From positions 1 to 5,597 of the forward strand of contig JANXVK010000434.1 in NCBI GenBank assembly GCA_025351675.1: 5,597 nucleotides of DNA. The letters run 5' to 3'. Below the pieces are notes generated by a model. That model did no database searches and had not been told where the DNA came from. It was given only the letters and a program-made list of their open reading frames with translations. The translations under genes and the position numbers were made by a program. Positions 1 to 5,597 of the stretch are shown in pieces (within the stretch, counting starts at the first letter, position 1; every line of letters starts with the position of its first letter). Source of the DNA: Rhizobacter sp. Lineage in GTDB: Bacteria; Pseudomonadota; Gammaproteobacteria; Burkholderiales; Burkholderiaceae_C.

Positions 1-1
1 G

Positions 2-23
2 CCGACCAGGCTTCGGATTTTTT
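2..23 (+). terminator. Possible end of an upstream gene's terminator
   Basis: CCGA (2-5) can pair with TCGG (13-16) across a 7-base loop, and after one A a run of six T follows at 18-23. The visible stem is only 4 bp and may be cut by the window edge. T-runs are rare in this GC-rich window, which is the main reason to note it. If real, it would end a plus-strand gene lying to the left. Confidence 0.22.
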
Positions 24-119
24 GTCGAGTTGGTTGGTGGACATGCGAGTGGGCGCCGGACAATGCGTGTCAGCGATTCTATCGAGGCCATCTCTTCATC
101 CGATCCGCCCAGCACGACG

Positions 120-1223
120 ATGCCCGCTCGCCCGCCGCTCCCCGACCCGTTCGCCCCCGAATCCACCGGCCCGGGCGAGTTGAGCCGTTCCACCGGCTTC
201 GGCACGACTATGTTCGACGCCTTGACGCCGGCCCCGGCCGCGCCGGCGGCGGGCTCGGTCTTCGACGTCTGCCATGTCGGCGTGGTGCTGCGCGCGTTGC
301 TTTTCGTGCACGGCGCGCTGGCGATCGGCGTGCTGTTCGGCGCGGTGTCGTTCGCGGGGTGGGTGGCGGCGTTCGCGGCCGGCTCGAGCGCGGCGCTGCC
401 GGCGGTGCTGCTGTGGCTGCTGGTCGCCTGCGCCGGGCGGCGGCCGTTCGGCGCGTTGGCGCTGGGCGGGCAGTGGGGGGTCGCGATCGCACTGGGTGCG
501 TTCAGCGGCGCGGCCGGCGCGGTGCTTGCCTGGTTCGCCGCCGGCGACGCGCTCGCCGCGCCGCGCTGGTTCGCGCCCGCACTCGCGGGTGCGGCGCTCG
601 CCGCGGCGATGTTCCAGTGGCTGCAGCTGCGTGCGCAGGCGCTGCTGCCGGCCGACACGACGGCGCGGCTGGCCGAGTTGCAATCGCGCATCCGCCCGCA
701 CTTCCTGTTCAACACGCTGAACACCGCGCTCGCGCTGGTGCGCCACGATCCGGTGCGCGCCGAGGCGGTGCTCGAAGACTTGGCCGAACTGTTCCGCGTC
801 GCGATCACCGAGAACGCCGAGTCGGTCTCGCTCGCCGAAGAGGTCGAGCTCGCGCAGCGCTATCTCGCGATCGAGCAGGTGCGTTTCGGCAGCCGCCTTC
901 AGGTGACCTGGGAACTCGACCCCGATGCCGGCGCCGCGCGCGTGCCGCCGCTGCTGCTGCAGCCGCTGGTCGAAAACGCGGTGCGCCACGGCATCGAGCC
1001 GAGCGCCGCCGGCGGCACGATCCGGGTGCGCACGCGCGTGAAGCTCGGGCGCTCGATGGTGTCGATCGTCAACAGCGTGCCGGCCACTGCCTCGGAGCCC
1101 GGCAGCGGCATCGCGCTGCGCAACGTGCGCGAGCGCCTGCGGCTGATGCACGACGTCGCCTCGCAGTTCGAGGCGCGGCGCGAGGCCGATGTCTTCCGCG
1201 TGCAGATCGTGGTGCCGCTGTGA
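120..1223 (+). CDS. algZ: Membrane sensor histidine kinase of the LytS/AlgZ (FimS) family
   Basis: This is the sensor of a two-component system. It should phosphorylate the response regulator encoded directly downstream. Numbered from the ATG at 120 (367 aa), a Pro/Ser-rich, probably disordered N-terminus leads into an FDVCHVGVVLRALL segment, like the DFCNLGVxLRAVL start of AlgZ proteins. About four hydrophobic helices follow (roughly 57-78, 81-104, 114-140 and 150-168). Next come the His_kinase box RPHFLFNTLN (phospho-acceptor His194) and a GHKL ATPase with N-box LLLQPLVENAVRHG (Asn286) and G-box GSGIALRNVRERL (328-340). The usual DxGxG box is not obvious, as is common in this subfamily. There is no periplasmic sensor domain, so the signal is probably sensed in or near the membrane. 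The start is uncertain: the frame is open to the window edge, with TTG 30, ATG 63 and ATG 210 as alternatives and no clear ribosome site at any. I chose 120 because GC-rich third positions become consistent from there. The family is secure; the symbol is by analogy. Confidence 0.88.
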   Translation: MPARPPLPDPFAPESTGPGELSRSTGFGTTMFDALTPAPAAPAAGSVFDVCHVGVVLRALLFVHGALAIGVLFGAVSFAGWVAAFAAGSSAALPAVLLWLLVACAGRRPFGALALGGQWGVAIALGAFSGAAGAVLAWFAAGDALAAPRWFAPALAGAALAAAMFQWLQLRAQALLPADTTARLAELQSRIRPHFLFNTLNTALALVRHDPVRAEAVLEDLAELFRVAITENAESVSLAEEVELAQRYLAIEQVRFGSRLQVTWELDPDAGAARVPPLLLQPLVENAVRHGIEPSAAGGTIRVRTRVKLGRSMVSIVNSVPATASEPGSGIALRNVRERLRLMHDVASQFEARREADVFRVQIVVPL

Positions 1224-2002
1224 GTTCGCTTCGGGTGTTGATCGTGGATGACGAAGAGCTTGCGCGGCTGCGGCTGCGCGGCCTCGTGCACGACAGCGTC
1301 GAGCCGAAGGCGAGCGTCGTCGGCGAGGCGGCGAATGCCGCGCAGGCACTCGCGTGGCTGGCCGGAAACAGCTGCGATCTGATCCTGCTCGATGTGCAGA
1401 TGCCCGGCCGCGACGGCCTCCAACTCGCCGCCGAACTCAAGCGTCTGGCCGAACCGCCGGCGGTCGTGTTCGTGACCGCCCATGCCGAGCACGCGCTGCA
1501 CGCGTTTGACCTCGACGCGGTCGACTACCTGACGAAGCCGGTGCGACGCGAGCGGCTGCACGCCGCGCTGCAGCGCGTCGCGGAACGGCTCGCGCTGCGC
1601 CGCGGCGTCGTCGCCGCTCCACCGATCGGACCCGACGACGCGGCTGCGATCACCGTCACCGACCGCGGCCGCGTGCTGCGCGTGCCGCTCGCCGAGGTGC
1701 TGTATTTCACGGCCGAGCTGCAGTACGTGACGCTGCGCACCGCGGAGCACACCTATGTGCTCGACGAGGCGCTGAGCGATCTGGAGCAGCGCCTCGGCGC
1801 GCGCTTTCTGCGCGTGCACCGCAACGCGCTGGTCGCGCGCGGCGCGGTGCGCGCGCTGGAGCGGCGCGGCGTCGCGGGCGAACGCGACGACGAGGGCGGC
1901 GAAAGCTGGGCCGTGCGGATGGCGCCGGTCGACGAGTGGCTCGCGGTCTCGCGCCGCCAGGTCGCGGCGGTGCGTGAGGCGCTGCTGGCGGCGGGGCGCT
2001 AA
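1220..2002 (+). CDS. algR: LytTR-family response regulator (AlgR type)
   Basis: This 260-residue DNA-binding response regulator is the partner of the upstream kinase. Residues 4-125 form a receiver domain. Acidic residues D10 and D11 lie in VLIVDDEE, the phospho-acceptor D58 in LILLDVQMPGRDG, T86 in VFVTAH, and K106 in DYLTKPV. After a short linker, residues about 143-255 form a LytTR domain, with EVLYFTAELQYVTL and the signature FLRVHRNALV (196-205), ending with VSRRQ. LytTR domains bind DNA through a beta-strand fold rather than a helix-turn-helix. The start is the GTG at 1220, inside GTGA, which overlaps the kinase stop (TGA 1221-1223). It fits the start of the receiver domain exactly. No strong Shine-Dalgarno precedes it, so translational coupling to the kinase is likely. 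An acidic, Gly-rich insert (about residues 218-228, GERDDEGGES) sits between late LytTR strands and may be a loop. The family is near certain; the AlgR name is by similarity and gene order. Confidence 0.93.
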   Translation: MSSLRVLIVDDEELARLRLRGLVHDSVEPKASVVGEAANAAQALAWLAGNSCDLILLDVQMPGRDGLQLAAELKRLAEPPAVVFVTAHAEHALHAFDLDAVDYLTKPVRRERLHAALQRVAERLALRRGVVAAPPIGPDDAAAITVTDRGRVLRVPLAEVLYFTAELQYVTLRTAEHTYVLDEALSDLEQRLGARFLRVHRNALVARGAVRALERRGVAGERDDEGGESWAVRMAPVDEWLAVSRRQVAAVREALLAAGR

Positions 2003-2015
2003 CCCGGCCCGGCTC

Positions 2016-2912
2016 TCAGCGCGGCGAACGCCGGCGTGCGACCCAACCGACGCCCATCAGCCCGGCGAGCATCAACGCATAGGTGCTCGGCTCGGGGATC
2101 GGCGCGGTGATCAGGGTCAGACCGCGCAGCGGCGGGCTGATGGCGGTGTTGCCGCCGATGCCGAACGCGCCGACGAAGCTCGCCGAGCCGGTCGCCAGAT
2201 TGATCGAGTAGAGACCGCTCTTGCCGGTGTCGGCGTCGGTCAGGGCGGCGAACGCCGCGCCGGACGCGCCGATGTCGAAGCCGGCGACGCCGTTCGCGTT
2301 GAAGCCGAGTGCGCCGACCGTGGTGATGGTCGGTGCGTTGAAGGCACTCGTCGCGACCCGCAGCGTGTCGCTTCCACTGTCGATGTAGTAGAGCGACGTG
2401 GCGGTGGCCGGATTCAAGTCGTTGTTCGAGTACGCGACCGCGGCAAAGCCGGTCTGGATCGGCGTGACCACGGTGCCCATGCCGGTGGTCACGTTGTAGG
2501 CGATGTTCTGGCCGGTGCTGCTGACGACGCGCAACGAAGCCATGCCGGCGAGGTCGGCGGCGGGGTTGAAGTCGATCCCGATCACGTCGCTGGCGAGCGC
2601 CGCACCGAGCCCGCCGATGAAGGTGGCTTGGCCGGTGCTGGTCAGCGAATAGACTTTGGCGTCACTGCTCACGCCGTACACCACGCCGGTCGTCGGACGC
2701 AGGTCGATGTCCAGGATGCGCTCATTCATGCCTTGCAAGCCGGTGATCGCGCTGAGGGCAGATGCGTTCATCGGGGTGGCGCTGTCAAACGTAAGCAGGG
2801 CATTGGTGGTGGTCAGGCCGAGCACCGGCTCGGCGTGCGCGGGCGCGCCCAACACGAGCGCGGCAACGGCTGCCGCGGCGCTGGCCGTGGCCTTGAGGCT
2901 GAATTTTTGCAT
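2016..2912 (-). CDS. PEP-CTERM sorting domain protein with DUF4394-like body
   Basis: This is a 298-residue exported protein of unknown function. It starts with a signal peptide: MQKFSLK, then an Ala-rich hydrophobic core, with likely cleavage after APAHA (residue 27). The body (about 28-268) resembles DUF4394. It begins LGLTTTNALLTFDSATP and has repeated beta motifs such as ILDIDLRPTTGVVYGV (67-81), KVYSLTSTGQATFIGGLG (86-103), VIGIDFNP (110-117) and LYSINLATGSASFVGAFG (234-251). These suggest a propeller-like fold. It contains no cysteine. The C-terminus carries the PEP-CTERM tag: PEPSTYAL (273-280), a hydrophobic helix to about 291, and a basic end, ARRRSPR. Such tags direct proteins to an exosortase (EpsH/XrtA type), usually beside exopolysaccharide systems. 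The frame continues upstream to an ATG at 2987. The 2912 start is preferred because it opens the signal peptide and has a good ribosome site. The gene follows ppc on the same strand and converges on algR. Domain calls are from motif recognition; the ligand or role is unknown. Confidence 0.9.
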   Translation of the reverse strand: MQKFSLKATASAAAAVAALVLGAPAHAEPVLGLTTTNALLTFDSATPMNASALSAITGLQGMNERILDIDLRPTTGVVYGVSSDAKVYSLTSTGQATFIGGLGAALASDVIGIDFNPAADLAGMASLRVVSSTGQNIAYNVTTGMGTVVTPIQTGFAAVAYSNNDLNPATATSLYYIDSGSDTLRVATSAFNAPTITTVGALGFNANGVAGFDIGASGAAFAALTDADTGKSGLYSINLATGSASFVGAFGIGGNTAISPPLRGLTLITAPIPEPSTYALMLAGLMGVGWVARRRSPR

Positions 2913-2921
2913 GGTGGAGAA

Positions 2922-2927
2922 CTCCTG
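2922..2927 (-). promoter_or_regulatory. Ribosome binding site of the PEP-CTERM gene
   Basis: On the minus strand the sequence reads CAGGAG, then nine bases, then ATG (2912-2910). This is a strong Shine-Dalgarno match at good spacing. It decides the start in favour of 2912 over the in-frame ATG at 2987, which would place 25 polar residues before the signal peptide. Confidence 0.8.
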
Positions 2928-2983
2928 AAGGGGGTGATGAATGAGTGCGGCGGCGTACGGAATGTCACGCCGACCCTGACTAC

Positions 2984-3045
2984 GCATCGCCCGCGACGGC
3001 GGATGCGCTGCCGACGCGATGCCCCCTCGAATGCGGGGTCGGGGG
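2984..3045 (-). terminator. G/C-rich inverted repeats after ppc, possible U-less terminator or attenuator
   Basis: Immediately after the ppc stop the minus strand can form two structures. One pairs C-runs with G-runs: plus-strand CCCCC at 3022-3026 with GGGG at 3035-3038 or GGGGG at 3041-3045. The other is a 7-bp inverted repeat, GCATCGC 2984-2990 with GCGATGC 3016-3022, whose loop could add an imperfect inner stem. They share the base at 3022 and so border or compete with each other. No T-run follows, so this is not a standard intrinsic terminator. It may merely reduce read-through from ppc into the PEP-CTERM gene. Confidence 0.3.
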
Positions 3046-5597
3046 TCAGCCGGTGTTGCGCAAGCCGGCGGCCACGCCGTTGATCGAGATGTGGATGCCG
3101 GTCTGGACGCGGGCGTTCTCGGGGTCGCCCTCCTTGCGTTGCCGGTAGCGGCGCATCAGCTCGACTTGCAGGTGATTCAGCGGATCCAGGTATGGAAAGC
3201 GGTGCTCGATCGAGCGCGCCAGCGAGGGATTCGACGCGAGCCGGTTCTGCTCGCCGGTGATCAGCGCGAGCGCATCCGAGGTGGCCTGCCACTCGGCCTT
3301 GATCAGACCGAAAATCTTCTTGCCGAGCTTCTTGTCTTCGACCAGTTCGACGTACCGCGCCGCGATCGCCAGATCGCTTTTCGCGATCACCATGTCGAGG
3401 TTCGACAGCAGCGTGCCAAAAAACGGCCACTGCTTGTGCATTTTCTGCAGCAGCGCGAGGCGCTCTGCGCGTTGCCTGGGCTCGTTGCCGAGGTAGAGCG
3501 CGATGGCGGTGCCGAAGCCGCACCAGCCCGGCAGCGCGACGCGGCACTGGCCCCAGCTGAACGACCAGGGAATCGCGCGCAAGTCTTCGATCGCGCGTGT
3601 GGCCTTGCGCGACGCGGGGCGCGAGCCTATGTTGAGCTCGGCGATCTCGCGGATCGGCGTCGCGCTGAAGAAGTACTCGGTGAAGCCCGGTGTTTCGTAG
3701 ACGAGCTTGCGGTAGGCCTTGAAGCTCGCCTCGCTGATCGCCGCGGCCGCGTCGAGAAAAGCCTTCGGCGCGCTCTTGGTCGGGTTCAGCAAGGTCGCCT
3801 CAAGCGTCGCCGCGACCAGCGTCTCGAGGTTGCGCCGGCCGATCTCGGGGTGGGCGTATTTCGACGCGATCACCTCGCCTTGCTCGGTCAGGCGGATCTG
3901 CCCGTTCACCGTGCCGGGCGGCTGCGCGAGGATCGCCTGATAGCTCGGGCCACCGCCGCGGCCGACCGTGCCGCCGCGGCCGTGAAACAGGCGCAAGGTG
4001 ATGCCGTGATCGGTGCGCAACGCGGTGAAGAGTTCGACCAGGTCGATCTCGGCGCGGTACAGCTCCCAGTTGCTGGTGAAGCTGCCGCCGTCCTTGTTGC
4101 TGTCGCTGTAGCCGAGCATGATGTCCTGCTCGGCGCCGCTCTTGACCATCATCGCGGTGATGCCGGGCAGCGCGTAGAACGCGCGCATGATCGGCGCCGC
4201 GTTGCGCAGGTCGCCGATGGTCTCGAACAGCGGCGAGACGATCAGGTCGCTGATGGCGCCGCTTGGCTCGTCGAGCGTGCCGCGCAGCAGGCCCACTTCC
4301 TTCAGCAGCAGCATCACTTCGAGCAGGTCGCTCACGGCTTCGGTGTGCGAGATGATGTAGTGGCGCAGGGCCTCCCGGCCGTAGCGCTTCAGCATCACAA
4401 CGGCGGCCTCGAAGATCGCGAGTTCGCCGACGCTGTGCTCGCTGTATGCAGCGGCGCGCACGCGCAAGGGTCGCGCGTCGTTGAGCTGTTGAACGAGCAG
4501 CGTGCGGCGCGCGTCTTCGGTCAAACCGCTGTAGCCGGCCTCGACCCTCGCCACCTTCAGCAGTTCGGCGACGACCGCCTCGTGCTTGTCCGAACTCTGG
4601 CGCAGGTCGACCGTCGCGAGGTGGAAGCCGAACACCTGCACCGCGCGCATCAGCGGCTGCAGCCGCGGGCCGCTGAGCGCCTGCGCGTGGTGCGCCGCGA
4701 GCGAGGCGTCGATGATTTTCAGGTCGGCGAGGAACTCGTCGGCGGAGGCATACGGATCCTGCGGTGCGACCGCGTGGCGCAGCGCCTCGGTGCCGGTGAA
4801 GAGGTTGAGCGTGGCGGCCAGTCGCGCGTACATGCCGATCAGCGCGCGCCGATACGGCTCGTCTTCACGGTGCACGCTGTGATCGGGCGAGCGCGCGGCG
4901 AGGGCTTGCATCTCTGCCGTGACCGGCGCGAGCGTCGCCGAGATCGAGAGCTCGGCGCCGAGTTCGTGCGCCTCGGTCAGGTAAAAGCGCAGCGCCGTCT
5001 CGGCCTGCCGCGCGAGGGCCATCTGCAGCGTCTCGGCGGTGACGAACGGGTTGCCGTCGCGATCGCCGCCGATCCAGTTGCCCATGCGGAAGAACGACGC
5101 GATCGGGTGGCCGGGCAGGGCGTTCTCGAGCTCGCGGTACAGCTTCGGGATCTGCTGCAGAAAGGTCGAGCGGTAGTAGCTCAGCGCGTTCTCGATCTCG
5201 TCGGCCACCGTCAGCTTCGCGGTGCGCAGCATGCGCGTCTGCCAGATCTGCGTGACCCGCGCCCGCAACAGCGCCTCGTTGTCGGCGCGTTCGCGCTCGG
5301 TGTGCAGCGCATCGCGCTGTTCGACCAGCTCGGCGATCGTGCGCTCGGCGTCGAGGATGCTCTTGCGCTGCACCTCGGTCGGGTGGGCGGTGAGCACTGG
5401 CGAGATGTAGGCCTTGGCCAGCGTCTGGGCGATGTCACCGGCGCGAATATCGGCCGCGGCCAGCCGCTCCAGCGCCATCGCGAGCGAACCCGGCTGCAGG
5501 TGGCCCTGGCGCTCGTGGTGGTCACGCCGGCGCACGTGGTGGCGGTCTTCGGCGATGTTGGCCAGGTGCGAGAAGTAGCTGAACGCGCGGATCACGC
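3046..5597 (-). CDS. ppc: Phosphoenolpyruvate carboxylase, partial (5' end beyond window)
   Basis: This cytosolic enzyme carboxylates phosphoenolpyruvate with bicarbonate to oxaloacetate, an anaplerotic feed to the TCA cycle and aspartate-family synthesis. About 850 residues are visible, and the frame is open to the window edge. The first visible codons ([17 protein letters not shown]) are internal sequence, so comparison with E. coli PEPC suggests roughly 70 N-terminal residues are missing. Diagnostic motifs in order, numbered from the first visible full codon, are [13 protein letters not shown] (catalytic His at 71), [15 protein letters not shown] (about 171-185), [12 protein letters not shown] (about 492-503), and the active-site Gly loop [15 protein letters not shown] with [17 protein letters not shown] (about 536-573). 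The C-terminus is [13 protein letters not shown], matching the invariant terminal NTG, whose Asn contributes to the aspartate inhibitor site in E. coli PEPC. The protein is intact across the visible part, with no frameshift or lost motif. The promoter lies outside. The PEP-CTERM gene follows 133 bp downstream on the same strand. Confidence 0.98.
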   Translation of the reverse strand, partial: VIRAFSYFSHLANIAEDRHHVRRRDHHERQGHLQPGSLAMALERLAAADIRAGDIAQTLAKAYISPVLTAHPTEVQRKSILDAERTIAELVEQRDALHTERERADNEALLRARVTQIWQTRMLRTAKLTVADEIENALSYYRSTFLQQIPKLYRELENALPGHPIASFFRMGNWIGGDRDGNPFVTAETLQMALARQAETALRFYLTEAHELGAELSISATLAPVTAEMQALAARSPDHSVHREDEPYRRALIGMYARLAATLNLFTGTEALRHAVAPQDPYASADEFLADLKIIDASLAAHHAQALSGPRLQPLMRAVQVFGFHLATVDLRQSSDKHEAVVAELLKVARVEAGYSGLTEDARRTLLVQQLNDARPLRVRAAAYSEHSVGELAIFEAAVVMLKRYGREALRHYIISHTEAVSDLLEVMLLLKEVGLLRGTLDEPSGAISDLIVSPLFETIGDLRNAAPIMRAFYALPGITAMMVKSGAEQDIMLGYSDSNKDGGSFTSNWELYRAEIDLVELFTALRTDHGITLRLFHGRGGTVGRGGGPSYQAILAQPPGTVNGQIRLTEQGEVIASKYAHPEIGRRNLETLVAATLEATLLNPTKSAPKAFLDAAAAISEASFKAYRKLVYETPGFTEYFFSATPIREIAELNIGSRPASRKATRAIEDLRAIPWSFSWGQCRVALPGWCGFGTAIALYLGNEPRQRAERLALLQKMHKQWPFFGTLLSNLDMVIAKSDLAIAARYVELVEDKKLGKKIFGLIKAEWQATSDALALITGEQNRLASNPSLARSIEHRFPYLDPLNHLQVELMRRYRQRKEGDPENARVQTGIHISINGVAAGLRNTG

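Noticed and set aside
38..64. Possible sigma-70 promoter for the kinase: TGGACA (38-43) and GACAAT (59-64)
   Set aside because: The -35 is good, but the spacer is only 15 bp and the -10 matches 4 of 6, so it is too weak to annotate.
359..1219. Upstream extension of the response-regulator frame
   Set aside because: The 287 codons before the GTG at 1220 are Arg/Ala-rich nonsense overlapping the kinase in another frame. The receiver domain begins right after 1220.
96..1349. Long minus-strand open frame (417 codons) opposite the kinase gene
   Set aside because: Its translation is dominated by Arg, Ala, Gln and His with no domain or membrane pattern, typical of the antisense of a high-GC gene. 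The plus strand encodes a clear histidine kinase.
899..1819. Minus-strand open frame (306 codons) spanning the kinase-regulator junction
   Set aside because: Low-complexity Arg/Gln/His-rich shadow with no recognisable motif. Both genes beneath it are well supported.
2952..2960. CCGTACGCC on the minus strand, 7 of 9 matches to the AlgR site CCGTTCGTC, upstream of the PEP-CTERM gene
   Set aside because: In about 130 bp of GC-rich DNA read on both strands, a 7/9 match is expected by chance fairly often. No second copy is present.
2910..2987. Longer PEP-CTERM protein starting at ATG 2987
   Set aside because: It would add 25 polar residues ahead of a complete signal peptide and ignores the strong CAGGAG site placed for the ATG at 2912.
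1974..3083. Plus-strand open frame (369 codons) opposite the PEP-CTERM gene
   Set aside because: Composition is Gly/Arg/Asp-rich and repetitive with no motif. The minus strand has a signal peptide, ribosome site and sorting tag, so this frame is an antisense shadow.
2813..3547. Minus-strand open frame running from the ppc 3' end into the PEP-CTERM signal peptide region
   Set aside because: It is an out-of-frame reading of ppc and the spacer, Arg/Ala-rich with no motif.

Overview
This 5.6 kb window comes from a high-GC proteobacterial chromosome. An AlgZ/AlgR-type LytS-LytTR two-component pair, a PEP-CTERM-anchored secreted protein and a phosphoenolpyruvate carboxylase of betaproteobacterial type point to a betaproteobacterium of the Burkholderiales or Rhodocyclales. 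That placement is inferred from protein style and gene company, not from a phylogenetic marker. I see no RNA gene, insertion sequence, CRISPR array, phage gene or origin.

Layout: positions 1-119 are a short leader, possibly with the tail of an upstream gene's terminator. On the plus strand, a membrane sensor kinase (about 120-1223, start uncertain) overlaps by 4 bp a LytTR response regulator (1220-2002), so the two form a translationally coupled operon. Only 13 bp later, in convergent orientation, ends a minus-strand gene (2016-2912) for a 298-residue exported protein. It has a signal peptide, a DUF4394-like beta-repeat body and a C-terminal PEP-CTERM sorting tag. Behind it on the same strand, after a 133-bp gap containing G/C-rich inverted repeats, lies ppc (3046 to the window edge). 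ppc is complete at its C-terminus and lacks roughly the first 70 residues, which lie beyond the window.

How the genes work together: the kinase and regulator should form one signalling pathway (His to Asp phosphotransfer, then LytTR DNA binding). Relatives control alginate, pili and other surface traits. The PEP-CTERM protein is expected to be exported and processed by an exosortase encoded elsewhere, in a system usually tied to exopolysaccharide and floc or biofilm formation. A regulatory link between the two is plausible but not shown by the sequence. ppc is housekeeping (anaplerotic oxaloacetate supply). Most of the window is ordinary conserved chromosome. The least characterised element is the PEP-CTERM/DUF4394 gene lodged between algR and ppc. 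I found no evidence of a wholly new system.
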